The position numbers and the translations under genes are program-made. The notes under the pieces are model-generated. The model did not search any database. It saw nothing but the letters and a program-made list of their open reading frames with translations, and was not told the origin of the DNA. Below are positions 24,121 to 32,749 of a DNA stretch of 44,784 nt, one piece after another. Origin of the DNA: an uncultured Dorea sp. (GTDB lineage Bacteria > Bacillota > Clostridia > Lachnospirales > Lachnospiraceae); NCBI GenBank assembly GCA_947652615.1, contig CANTDX010000025.1, positions 1-44,784 on the forward strand, given 5' to 3'. Within the stretch, counting starts at the first letter, position 1, and each line of letters opens with the position of its first letter.

Positions 24121-25121
24121 AGTCCTTCTATGGAAGGGCAGACGAGATCGGCATGATCGCACAGACCATCCATAATGTCTGCAACTGCCTCAGGAAGACC
24201 ATCGAGGATATCGGACGGATCTTAGGTGAGATGGCCAATGGCAATATCGCGGTGGATGTCGTAAAGAACGAGTCTTATTATATCGGTGATTTTAAAGTCC
24301 TTGCCGAGAGCCTTAAGAGCATACGGACCCATCTTACAGATGTAATGCGCGATATCACGCATATCGCTAATCAGGTCAATAGCAGTGCCAACCAGGTGTC
24401 TGCCGAAGCGCAGGCCTTATCACAGGGCACCATGCAGCAGAAGGATTCTATCAACGGACTGGTGTCCAATGTCACAGATATCACCGCACAGATCCAGAAC
24501 AGTACCGTCCGCTGCAACGACGCTACCGATCTGGTTAACCGGGCTACCGGCTATGCGGCCGAAGCCGATACGAAGATGGAGCAGTTAATCACCGCCACGA
24601 GGAATATCGACCAGTCCTCATCCCAGATCGGCAGCATTATAAAGACGATCGAAGATATCGCTTTTCAGACGAATATCCTTGCGCTGAATGCCGCTGTCGA
24701 AGCTGCCCGGGCCGGCACCGCGGGTAAGGGCTTCTCGGTCGTAGCCGACGAGGTCAGAAGCCTGGCCGGCAAATCTGCCGATGCAGCCGGCAGCACGAGC
24801 ACGCTGATCGGCCGTTCGCTTCAGGATGTGAAGACAGGCACGGAATCCACTAACCATGCTATCTCTGCGATGAAGGTGATCGGCGACTGCATCCAGTCTA
24901 TCAAGACATTGATGGATGATATCGCACTTGCCAGCGTCCAGCAGTCTGAGATGATCGCTTCTATAGAGAACAGGATCAAAGAAGTCTCTAAGGTGACAGA
25001 GGAGAATTCCGATGCAGCCGAAGAGAGCGCGGCAATTTCCAATGAACTATCCGATCAGGCAAAGACTCTGAACCGTCTGATCAGCCAATTCCGTATACAG
25101 TAAGTTCTATCTTGTCATCTA

Positions 25122-25169
25122 AAAAGCAGCCGGGAAGGTTGAAATCATCCATCTCTCCCGGCTGCTTTT
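25122..25169. terminator. Strong two-way terminator
   Basis: AAAAGCAGCCGGGA (25122-25135) pairs perfectly with TCCCGGCTGCTTTT (25156-25169) around a 20-nt loop. T-rich ends occur on both strands. It lies between the receptor gene (+) and the guanine deaminase gene (-). Confidence 0.88.
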
Positions 25170-25209
25170 ACTGTATCGCTAATCCACGTTTGACATAAAA
25201 CTTCTCACT

Positions 25210-26490
25210 TCAGATCACTTTCCTCCCCGCCGCATACTTCCCGGCAAGCCTTCCCCCTTCCTCTGCCAGATAAATATATCTCTCCAGTCTCTCCTTCGTT
25301 CCAAGTGCTCTCGTGCTCCTGATTCCGCTGTCGTCAAGCACCAGTGCATCCATCTCATATCCCTCTTCGAAGCTTCCGGCCTTACCAAAGAAGGACCCGC
25401 CGCCCTTCGTCGCCAGATAGAAGGCCTCTTCCATCGCAAGAGGCTTCCTGGTCTGGTCCGCAAGTCTCCAGTATAGCTTGGAGACACCGATGGCATCCGC
25501 CATGCATCGGAACATGGACAGATTCGCTCCGCCTGCCATATCCGTTCCAAGCCCGACCCGAAGCCCTTCCTCCAGATACCTGCGGATCGGCGCGATCCCG
25601 GAAGACAGGTTGATATTCGACTGCGGGCAATGCGCCACATACACGCCGTTCTTCTTCATCAACTCCACCTCCAGGTCTGACGAATGGACACAATGGGCCA
25701 TGACCGTCCTCGCCTGTCCGCCGAACAGACCGTAATGCCCGTACACATCCCCATAGCAGGAAGACCATGGGAACAATTCTTTCACCCACGCGATCTCCGA
25801 CAAATTCTCCGACAGATGGGACTGAACCGGGAGCTGATATTCCCTCTGAAGCTTCCCTAATCCTTCCATCAACGGTCCGCTGCACGTCGGAGCAAAGCGC
25901 GGCGTAAGGATCGGGCGGGTATTCTGATATCTTCCCGCCGTATCGGCAAGCCACGCCGCCGTATCGGCAAGGGATGTCTCCGCATCCTTCTCCCTCAGCT
26001 CATCCGTACTGTTCTGATCCATATTCACCTTGCCCACATAGGTAATCACCCCTGTCCTCTCCAACTCCTCCATCAGATACCTGGTTGCCGGAACATGGAC
26101 CGTGCCAAATACGACCGCCCTTGTAGTGGCGCTCTTCTTAAGATCCTCCGCGAAGATCCTATAAGCCTCCCTTGCATAGTCAAGCTCCTTATACCTGCTC
26201 TCCTCCGGAAATGTGTGAGTATTGAGCCACTCCAGAAGCTCCAGACCCATCCCCAGCCCCCGAAAGGGGTACTGGGGCGCATGGATATGAAGATCAGTCA
26301 TCCCTGGAACAATCAGAAGATCCTGATAATCTGTGACCGGCAGGCTCTTATATTCCTCTGGCAGCACGGGATATACGCCTCTGATAATCCCCTGGCAGCA
26401 CACCAGGTATCCCTGATCCATAACCGTCAGATGGTCCTTCGTATCCGCATAACAGATATTTCCTTTTAATACAAATGCATCCTCTCTCAT
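25210..26490 (-). CDS. guaD: Guanine deaminase
   Basis: 426 residues, amidohydrolase superfamily. Metal ligands are H68 and H70 in DLHIHAPQYPFRG, the His in PVQSHLSEN, the His in MAHCVHSS and the Asp in GLGTDMAGG. The PQYPFRGLGMGLELLEWLNT segment is specific to guanine deaminases rather than SsnA or TrzA-like hydrolases. It converts guanine to xanthine and ammonia in the cytoplasm. It begins 37 bp after the purine permease gene and so comes under the guanine riboswitch. AGAGGGA is a modest ribosome binding site. Together with ygeW, ygeY and yqeC it points to xanthine/urate catabolism. Confidence 0.92.
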   Translation of the reverse strand: MREDAFVLKGNICYADTKDHLTVMDQGYLVCCQGIIRGVYPVLPEEYKSLPVTDYQDLLIVPGMTDLHIHAPQYPFRGLGMGLELLEWLNTHTFPEESRYKELDYAREAYRIFAEDLKKSATTRAVVFGTVHVPATRYLMEELERTGVITYVGKVNMDQNSTDELREKDAETSLADTAAWLADTAGRYQNTRPILTPRFAPTCSGPLMEGLGKLQREYQLPVQSHLSENLSEIAWVKELFPWSSCYGDVYGHYGLFGGQARTVMAHCVHSSDLEVELMKKNGVYVAHCPQSNINLSSGIAPIRRYLEEGLRVGLGTDMAGGANLSMFRCMADAIGVSKLYWRLADQTRKPLAMEEAFYLATKGGGSFFGKAGSFEEGYEMDALVLDDSGIRSTRALGTKERLERYIYLAEEGGRLAGKYAAGRKVI

Positions 26491-26527
26491 TACGATCCCT
26501 CTTTTCTCTTCTTTGATTATAATTATA

Positions 26528-27937
26528 CTATCCCAGCGTCATAAATGCATACCGTATTACGAATATAAATGCAATCACAAATGTCAGCACCTTTACCTCC
26601 TGCCGCCTTCCGATCAACAGCTTCACCAGACAGTATGTAATCAGCCCAAGCGCAACTCCGTTGGCAATGGAATATGTAAACGGCATGAAGATAATCGTAC
26701 AGAATGCAGACAGCGCTTCGCTCATATCATCAAAATTAACATCCTTTATATTAGAAAGCATCAGGATTCCCACAAATATCAGCGCTGGAGCCGTTGCCGC
26801 CGACGGAACCACATTGACGATAGGTGCAAACAGGATCGCACCCAGGAACAATAACGCCGTCACCATACTGGTAAGCCCTGTCCTTCCTCCTTCTGCGATT
26901 CCGGAGCTTGATTCCACAACCGTTGTTACGGTAGACGTTCCTACCATTGCACCTGCAGCCGTAGAAACTGCATCGGACATCAACGCCTGCTTCATACGGA
27001 TCACTTCGCCATTCTCATCGATCATTCCCGACTGCTTCGCTGCGCCAAGAAGGGTCCCGATAGAATCAAACATATTTACCAGAGAGAAGCTGATCACCAA
27101 CATAGTCACGGTAAACAGGCTTTCCACGAATTTTCCTCCTGCAAACAACCCGGCAAAATCCATCTTCAAGAATGAAACCTCCGCAAAATCCCTGAATTTC
27201 ATCCCGATATTCATATCAAAGTTGGACACATGAGTCACACCCAGCGGAATTCCGATCAGCGTTGCAGCAATGATCCCGATGAAGATAGAACCCTTTACCC
27301 TCTTGGCATACAGCACTCCCATAATGATCAGGCCAATCAGTGCCGTCAGTGCGCCGCCGATCACTGTCAGATCCGCATCCTTCGACCTCCACTGCGAAAA
27401 GTCCACCATACTCACCAGGGTTGCCGAATTCGCGACCACAAGCCCCGCATTCTTAAGTCCGATGATCGTGATAAATAACCCCACCCCCGGGGTGATTGCT
27501 GATTTGACCGCCTCCGGGATGGAACGGATGATCGCTTCTCGAAGCCCCACAGCAGTGATGATGATAAAGAAGATACCGGACAGGAATACGATCACCAACG
27601 CCTGACCATAGGTATACCCCATCCCCAGCACCACCGTGTAGGCGAAGAATGCGTTCAATCCCATGCCCGGTGCTTGTGCGAAGGGTACCTTCGCGTACAA
27701 GGCACACAGGGCAGTACCGATAAATGCCCCGATACAGGTACCGATGAATACGCCGTTCGCGATCCTTCCCGCCATCACCGCATCTCCCATGATCACGTAA
27801 GGATCCGATAAGATCTGTGGATTCAGGATCAGAATATAGGCGATCGTGATGAATGTCGTGACTCCTGCCAGGACTTCTGTCTTTACTGTTGTTCCGTTTT
27901 CTTTGAGATGAAACATCTTTTCCAATTTTTCTTTCAT
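26528..27937 (-). CDS. pbuG: Purine permease (AzgA/PbuG-type NCS2 family)
   Basis: 469 residues with 12 or more membrane segments. TFITIAYILILNPQILSD near the N-terminus, GMGLNAFFAYTVVLG, and the substrate-site region with SSSGIAEGGRTGLTS are features of guanine/hypoxanthine permeases of the AzgA/PbuG branch rather than xanthine or uracil carriers. It imports guanine or hypoxanthine with protons. AGGAGG lies 9 nt before ATG 27937; the ATG at 27943 is only 3 nt from it. It is the first gene after a guanine-class riboswitch, with guaD next, so uptake and deamination are controlled together. Confidence 0.9.
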   Translation of the reverse strand: MKEKLEKMFHLKENGTTVKTEVLAGVTTFITIAYILILNPQILSDPYVIMGDAVMAGRIANGVFIGTCIGAFIGTALCALYAKVPFAQAPGMGLNAFFAYTVVLGMGYTYGQALVIVFLSGIFFIIITAVGLREAIIRSIPEAVKSAITPGVGLFITIIGLKNAGLVVANSATLVSMVDFSQWRSKDADLTVIGGALTALIGLIIMGVLYAKRVKGSIFIGIIAATLIGIPLGVTHVSNFDMNIGMKFRDFAEVSFLKMDFAGLFAGGKFVESLFTVTMLVISFSLVNMFDSIGTLLGAAKQSGMIDENGEVIRMKQALMSDAVSTAAGAMVGTSTVTTVVESSSGIAEGGRTGLTSMVTALLFLGAILFAPIVNVVPSAATAPALIFVGILMLSNIKDVNFDDMSEALSAFCTIIFMPFTYSIANGVALGLITYCLVKLLIGRRQEVKVLTFVIAFIFVIRYAFMTLG

Positions 27938-28021
27938 ATACATTGTCCTCCTAAGATTGTTTTTGAACCGTTTCATCGGAACTGGATTTATCTTAAGTGA
28001 CCACTTATATTTTGTAGCAAC

Positions 28022-28064
28022 AAAAAAGAGCCGACTACAAAACCAGTGGCTATGTAGTCAACTC
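28022..28064 (-). terminator. Riboswitch-controlled terminator
   Basis: On the minus strand a 12-bp stem (28053-28064 with 28028-28039, including two G-U pairs) is followed by TTTTTT. Its 5' arm uses the 3' strands of aptamer stems P1 and P3, so ligand binding and termination are linked. Confidence 0.85.
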
Positions 28065-28111
28065 TTACGGCAGTTGGTAGAAACTCTGGGCCAATCCCCA
28101 GTATATACATA
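28051..28111 (-). promoter_or_regulatory. Guanine-class purine riboswitch aptamer
   Basis: Read on the minus strand: P1 TATGTA (28106-28111) pairs with TACATA (28051-28056). P2 CTGGG/CCCAG encloses GATTGG. J2/3 is AGTTTCTACC. P3 CAACT/AGTTG encloses a loop with CCGTAA, then J3/1 GACTACA. The base equivalent to position 74 is C (28057), which by family rules means guanine or hypoxanthine rather than adenine. Loop L2 is 6 nt, one shorter than in B. subtilis xpt as I recall it. With the overlapping terminator it would act as an OFF switch when purine is bound. Confidence 0.9.
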
Positions 28112-28227
28112 ATTTATAAATCCCTTTTTAATTGCTCTTATTATATACGCAAATCCAATTATAATCTATGCACATTATTTACGAAAAATTTATTATTATT
28201 TTGTATATTTTTCACAATAATAATTTT
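28112..28227. other. AT-rich region upstream of the riboswitch
   Basis: Very AT-rich and on the minus strand it contains two TATAAT boxes (near 28140 and 28160), one of which is presumably the -10 of the purine operon. No clear -35 and no terminator for the MFS gene upstream could be defined. Confidence 0.35.
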
Positions 28228-29463
28228 TTATTTCCGAAAAGCACTTCCCGCCCTCACTGCGATCACAAGCGACACCGCGCCGGAAAACAGAACCACCGCG
28301 TATTCGCGTCCCTCACAGATTTCAAACAGCACACCATACAGCGCATTGCCCAACGGCTGTGCACACATGGCGATCGTAAGAGCGAGCGCGATCACCTTCC
28401 CGATCAGGTTCCGGGGCGTCTCCGCCTGCATGAAAGACATCATCTGCACCGTAAAAACCGTCGAGAGTATCATAATAATAAAACAGCATACGGTAAGTAC
28501 AAGATAATTAACCATTCCGGATGGAAACAAGATCAGCACGGCAGCTATGGGGAATACACATAAGGCGCTGGCAGTAATGAGACTGCCCGCCTTCTGAACC
28601 GACAACTTCCTGGCAAATATGCCCGCACCGATTCCTCCCGCCAGCCCTCCTGCCGCCAGGGCGCCCTGGGCATAACCGTAGAGCCTGTTCGCCTGTGACG
28701 CTTCCAGAGCAAATACCTCCGTTACCAGATACGGCAGTGCGACAATGATCATGGCCGACAGAAACAGATTGATCCCGCATACGACCAGAAGCGTCTTCCC
28801 TATTACAGGTTTCTCTCTGCGGATAAAGCGGATGCTTTCTGTCATATCAGCCTTGACGATCTTCCAGATACTCCCTTCCGAGGCCGGCTTCTGGAACGGT
28901 ATCTGTATGAAGATCTCCATGACTGCCGATAAGACAAAGCAGACCATACAGACCCATAAGACAGGCTTTATCCCATAAGCACTGTATAGGATACCCCCAA
29001 GCACCGGACCTGTCAGAGAAGAAAAGGAGCTGATCGTATTGATCATAGAATTCGCCGCCATAATATTGCCCGGAGCCACCAACGCCGGAATACTCGCCTG
29101 CACGGACGGCTGATAGGCTCCCGCGATACCATACAGAAGCATCAGCGTTGCCGTCAGCAGGACAACGATATTCCCCCCATCCATAAGCAGGAAGAACACC
29201 AATATTACCGCCGCCGTGAAGAAATCCAATATCACCATGACATTTCTCTTATTCACCCGGTCTGCCACGATACCGCCCACCGGCGACAGCAGGATCGACG
29301 GAATGAACGCGCACGCCATCACAGTCCCGTACAGCGCTGATGATCCTGTCAGATTCAGCAAATATAAGGGCAACGCAAATCTCAATGTAGCATTGCCGAA
29401 CAGGGAGATGATCTGCCCGATGACAACCAATGTAAAATCCTTAGAAAAAAGCTTCTGATCCAT
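28228..29463 (-). CDS. MFS efflux-type transporter
   Basis: 411 residues with about 12 membrane segments. The MFS motif-A-like loop is GGIVADRVNKRNVMV near residue 65, and a long central loop follows TM6. It resembles the MFS_3 and macrolide/tetracycline-efflux-like branch of drug exporters; the substrate is unknown. AAGGAGG lies 6 nt before ATG 29463; upstream in-frame codons run into the intergenic operator and were not used. A TetR regulator gene ends 89 bp upstream on the same strand, and a palindrome at 29485-29503 precedes this gene, so TetR probably controls it. Confidence 0.85.
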   Translation of the reverse strand: MDQKLFSKDFTLVVIGQIISLFGNATLRFALPLYLLNLTGSSALYGTVMACAFIPSILLSPVGGIVADRVNKRNVMVILDFFTAAVILVFFLLMDGGNIVVLLTATLMLLYGIAGAYQPSVQASIPALVAPGNIMAANSMINTISSFSSLTGPVLGGILYSAYGIKPVLWVCMVCFVLSAVMEIFIQIPFQKPASEGSIWKIVKADMTESIRFIRREKPVIGKTLLVVCGINLFLSAMIIVALPYLVTEVFALEASQANRLYGYAQGALAAGGLAGGIGAGIFARKLSVQKAGSLITASALCVFPIAAVLILFPSGMVNYLVLTVCCFIIMILSTVFTVQMMSFMQAETPRNLIGKVIALALTIAMCAQPLGNALYGVLFEICEGREYAVVLFSGAVSLVIAVRAGSAFRK

Positions 29464-29484
29464 ATAATACCTCCTTGCAATTTT

Positions 29485-29503
29485 CATACCGCACGACGGT
29501 ATG
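29485..29503. promoter_or_regulatory. TetR-type operator before the MFS gene
   Basis: CATACC (29485-29490) and GGTATG (29498-29503) are perfect inverted arms, 7 nt apart. The same half-sites occur before the TetR gene with 3-nt spacing. Confidence 0.55.
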
Positions 29504-29552
29504 TATTGATCCAAAATAATCTGCCCTGTATTTCGTATACCAGGGCAGAATG

Positions 29553-30206
29553 TTACTTGTTCTGCTGATAGATCGCTGCCAGCCTGCACGCTCTCTCTGA
29601 CATCTCACTATCTACGATGTCCACGCCTAATCCCTTAAGCATCTGACCATATACCCTGAATTTGCGATAGATCTCTTCTTCTGAACTGTCGAAGATCATC
29701 GGATTCGTCCAGATATTTCCCACGAGTATGATAAGCTCAGAAAGCTCCTTAGGGTAGTCCGCCTCAATAGAGCCGTCCGCGATCCCCTGCTGAATAATCG
29801 GCAGAATATAATTGGGCGCCGCATCTTCCATGGTCTCCTTAAGAAGACTGAGCAGAAGCTTCGAATTGCTGCGCAGATTGGGCGCTACCGTAAATATCTC
29901 ATCCTGAACCGGCCGGTTCAATGACGCTTTGAAGATCGCCTTAAGCTTCTCCTTGCCGTTAAGGTCCATGCGGTCCCGGATATCGGCAAGCATCTTATTG
30001 GATTCAGCCATCATCCTGTCCATAACTGCATACAGAATATCCTCCTTCGACTTGAAATGATGATAGATCGCACCCTTGCTAAGTCCGCCCAGGTTATGAA
30101 TGATATTCTGGATAGACGTATGCTCATAGCCCTTCTCCATGAACAGGCGGTAGGCAACATCCAATATTAAATTAACAGTCTCCTCCGGATGCTTATTTCT
30201 CGCCAT
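29553..30206 (-). CDS. TetR-family transcriptional regulator
   Basis: 217 residues. The HTH at about residues 10-57 reads TSIQNIIHNLGGLSKGAIYH followed by HFKSKEDIL, and the C-terminal helical ligand domain is unassigned. AAGGGAG precedes the ATG. Two operator-like palindromes (30224-30242 and 30254-30268) overlap its own promoter and leader, indicating autoregulation. The MFS gene downstream carries a related half-site pair and is the obvious target. Confidence 0.9.
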   Translation of the reverse strand: MARNKHPEETVNLILDVAYRLFMEKGYEHTSIQNIIHNLGGLSKGAIYHHFKSKEDILYAVMDRMMAESNKMLADIRDRMDLNGKEKLKAIFKASLNRPVQDEIFTVAPNLRSNSKLLLSLLKETMEDAAPNYILPIIQQGIADGSIEADYPKELSELIILVGNIWTNPMIFDSSEEEIYRKFRVYGQMLKGLGVDIVDSEMSERACRLAAIYQQNK

Positions 30207-30223
30207 GGCTTCTCCCTTTTCTT

Positions 30224-30242
30224 AACATACCATCGGTATGTT
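30224..30242. promoter_or_regulatory. TetR operator 1 (leader of tetR gene)
   Basis: AACATACC-ATC-GGTATGTT, 8-bp perfect arms with a 3-nt spacer, just upstream of the ribosome binding site. Confidence 0.7.
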
Positions 30243-30246
30243 TTAC

Positions 30247-30276
30247 ATATTATCATACCGTCGGTCGGTTTGTCAA
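30247..30276 (-). promoter_or_regulatory. Promoter of the TetR regulator gene
   Basis: On the minus strand TTGACA (30271-30276) is followed by TAATAT (30247-30252, 18-nt spacer) or GATAAT (30249-30254, 16 nt). Operator 2 lies inside the spacer. Confidence 0.65.
30254..30268. promoter_or_regulatory. TetR operator 2 (imperfect, in promoter spacer)
   Basis: CATACCGTCGGTCGG, an imperfect copy of operator 1 between the -35 and -10 boxes. Confidence 0.5.
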
Positions 30277-30285
30277 TTATAATCT

Positions 30286-31095
30286 CTAAATCTCCATAAT
30301 TCCATATGCCGAGCCGATTGTTCCCCCGCTGAGAAGCAGCTCCTTGACCTTCTTCTGCAAGCTGCTGTCCGCCGGTAATTCTCTACGATCCGTATTAACC
30401 GGAACCTGAAACAGCCACTCAATATATTCCTCATCCTCTCTGTCTTCCCGTACAATCTCAAAACGCCTTTGAAAAGATAATATATTCGATCCTTCCGGCA
30501 ACAACGGCCGCAATGCAGGCGACATCAGCCATGAATTACAGGTATACATTTTATACTTGTACTCTTCGTAATAAGTCTGAAAAAATATTGCCGCCTGTCT
30601 CATAGATTCATCAACTGCCTCTTCTGACAGATCTGCATCTGACGGTATATGGAGCGCAATCACGCTCTCACCGTCATACTCCTTAAACTGATATTCCAAT
30701 TCTCCGATACGGAACAGATTCATACTGATCTGCCTGTAAGTCCACCATCCCCGATCGAAAAACATCCTGCCGTTTTTCTTCCTGCATTCCTCTATAAACC
30801 TCGTAAAGCATCTCATCGTATCTGCGTATACGGTTCTTGCAATATGCTTTTCCTGATATCTGTCATATGTCCTTCTGGCACATTCCAATTGACAGTATAA
30901 CATTGCCATGTTATCTTTGTCTGCTCCGAATAAATCCTTCAAATATCGATAAGCCTGGGGCGCTGTCTCAATATCCGTCAATTCCTGCAAATATGGTTCA
31001 ATCTGATCTAAATCAATCTGATCACTGACCGATATTAGTGTCTTTATCATCTCCGGCTGTAAACCGATCAGATCATATAATTCCAATAATTTCAT
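30286..31095 (-). CDS. GNAT-like acyltransferase-domain protein
   Basis: 269 residues, soluble. The pattern WWTYRQISMNLFRIGELEYQ in the middle and CNSWLMSPALRPLLPEGSNI near residue 200 are those of proteins with paired NAT_N/GNAT_C domains, a diverged N-acetyltransferase-like group with unknown substrates. GGAGG lies 9 nt before ATG 31095; an ATG at 31152 is also in frame with a GAGG nearby, so the start is uncertain. It follows the AAA/nuclease gene by 94 bp on the same strand and ends 9 bp before the TetR promoter, so it is probably the last gene of that long operon. Confidence 0.7.
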   Translation of the reverse strand: MKLLELYDLIGLQPEMIKTLISVSDQIDLDQIEPYLQELTDIETAPQAYRYLKDLFGADKDNMAMLYCQLECARRTYDRYQEKHIARTVYADTMRCFTRFIEECRKKNGRMFFDRGWWTYRQISMNLFRIGELEYQFKEYDGESVIALHIPSDADLSEEAVDESMRQAAIFFQTYYEEYKYKMYTCNSWLMSPALRPLLPEGSNILSFQRRFEIVREDREDEEYIEWLFQVPVNTDRRELPADSSLQKKVKELLLSGGTIGSAYGIMEI

Positions 31096-31189
31096 GGCTG
31101 CACCCTCCAAAGCATGCTCTGCCGCCTCCTTCGCAAGAAGAGGTTCGATCATCAGCCTGACCTCTGAGATTACTCTTTTATACTATCTC

Positions 31190-32749
31190 CTATACAACTG
31201 CTTCTATTAAAAGTCTGTCACCTAGAATCATTTCCTTTATGCCGATTTCTTTCTTCTTATTGAAATTAAAACTAAGCATATAACCCTTTTTTAATCGAAA
31301 ATAATCCAGATAATCACAAAGCTGATTTTCTCCACGTTCATTATAAGCATTTCCATGCCAAATTTTCAATTCGATAATATTTTGTTCTCCCAGATAATCA
31401 ATTACCAGATCCATGCGCTCACGATTTCTCGTCTCTGCTTCAACATAGCAATTACCAATACCGTTAATAATAGGACGTAAGAACAGCATAAAATATTTTC
31501 TACCGGTATCTTCCAGAAAAGTTTCGTCCTGATCTCCATATAGGAAATCGAAAGTTTCTACAAATTTTTCAAGTATCCTTCTTACATTTAAATGTCCGTT
31601 TATAATAAATTGATTTTTCTGCCGTGAACCTTCATCATAAATCTTACTATCCTGTTCTTTATAATCTAACAAATATTTATTATACAAACGCATTTCAAAT
31701 ATTCTGTTTGCCAATAAGACTGTAGAATTCCTTACTTTCACAAATCCAAACATCTTCGCATCCTGAACCGCAATATCATCCGCATTATAAGCAATACTCT
31801 GGCCCTGGAACAGCAAACGCATAATGACAGAATTCAGTTCATGAAAATCATTCAGCTTATTCGCCAAGGATTGAAACAATGGATTATTGTCTTCTAACAA
31901 CATTTTTACAGAAAGCAAAAGACCTTCTTCCGTCCATGCATCAGTCGTTATGCGCTCATCCATAAACATACAAAGACGCGACACCAGATAGGGATATCCT
32001 GATGTATAATCATACAGCAACGCAGCTATTCGCCCAATATCCATTCCCGTATGATGGTCTGATTCATAATCATATAACATCCCTTCAATGTCTACACTGG
32101 AAAAACTCATATCTACAAGGAAATCCGCCGCTATGTTCCAAGGACTGTTTTCCTTGTGTTCCGTTTCCTGCCGGATCTTACTTCTCATACTTCTTACATC
32201 ATAGACACCTGCTAATATAACAGACCAAAAGACCGGAGTCCTCCTTCTTTTTAAATAATAAGCCCGAAGCTGTGCCAGAAAATCTATGAACACTTGATTA
32301 TTTGATGCAGAATCAGTTTCATCTATCAGCAATACAATTTTTTTCTTTGAATTCCTGCATAATTCCATCAACGAACGAAATAATCTGGAAAGAGTTGCTC
32401 TTTGAAGGGGATCTGTTGAATAACTCTTTAAAGTTTCTTTTATTTCTTCCGGAATGTGTCTTGTGCATTCCAATATCTCAGCAGAAAACGCCGCAACGAA
32501 ACTTCTCTCAGACTCAAAATCAGCATAACTGAACACCTGAAAATCCATGCTGATTACTTCATAATCATCTTTCAAATATTCAGCAATCGCAGCTAATATC
32601 GTTGTCTTTCCATACTGTCTGGCTCTATTGATGGTAAAATATTTTCCAGCATCTATCATAGATTTTATCTCGGCAAGCCTCCCAGACAAATCAACCATAT
32701 AATGTAATTCCGGATCACAGTATCCATCCGTATTAAATGTTTTACTCAT
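31190..32749 (-). CDS. AAA-ATPase/PD-(D/E)XK nuclease fusion, second copy
   Basis: 519 residues, similar along its length to the protein at 2955-4553: RARQYGKTT Walker A, IVLLIDETDSASNNQVFIDF Walker B region, GYPYLVSRLCMFMDE, and a C-terminal nuclease motif RMDLVIDYLGEQ then IIELKIWHG (D-x(n)-ExK). The gene looks more AT-rich than its neighbours, which suggests separate acquisition. Its ATG overlaps the stop of the sensor kinase gene in an ATGA arrangement, so it is translated with that kinase. No DNA target or biological role is known for the family. Confidence 0.85.
   Translation of the reverse strand: MSKTFNTDGYCDPELHYMVDLSGRLAEIKSMIDAGKYFTINRARQYGKTTILAAIAEYLKDDYEVISMDFQVFSYADFESERSFVAAFSAEILECTRHIPEEIKETLKSYSTDPLQRATLSRLFRSLMELCRNSKKKIVLLIDETDSASNNQVFIDFLAQLRAYYLKRRRTPVFWSVILAGVYDVRSMRSKIRQETEHKENSPWNIAADFLVDMSFSSVDIEGMLYDYESDHHTGMDIGRIAALLYDYTSGYPYLVSRLCMFMDERITTDAWTEEGLLLSVKMLLEDNNPLFQSLANKLNDFHELNSVIMRLLFQGQSIAYNADDIAVQDAKMFGFVKVRNSTVLLANRIFEMRLYNKYLLDYKEQDSKIYDEGSRQKNQFIINGHLNVRRILEKFVETFDFLYGDQDETFLEDTGRKYFMLFLRPIINGIGNCYVEAETRNRERMDLVIDYLGEQNIIELKIWHGNAYNERGENQLCDYLDYFRLKKGYMLSFNFNKKKEIGIKEMILGDRLLIEAVV

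Larger units (their letters stand above)
22915..25103 (+). pseudogene. Methyl-accepting chemotaxis receptor, split by a MITE
   Basis: Bases 22915-23959 joined to 24121-25103 read as one 675-residue receptor. TM1 lies near residues 13-33, an extracellular Cache sensor domain at about 40-285, TM2 near 295-315, a HAMP linker, and the signalling tip with [20 protein letters not shown] and [19 protein letters not shown] 157-bp foldback element plus a 4-bp duplication interrupts it in the linker after residue 348, causing a stop about 10 codons in. The upstream half would make a sensor without a signalling domain. The downstream half could start at ATG 24153 as a soluble signalling fragment. Removing the element and one CTAG restores the exact frame. 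Confidence 0.9.

Noticed and set aside
25210..26490. Annotation as SsnA, expected from the purine cluster
   Set aside because: The segment after the first HxH motif is that of guanine deaminase, and the gene is linked to a guanine-class riboswitch and permease.
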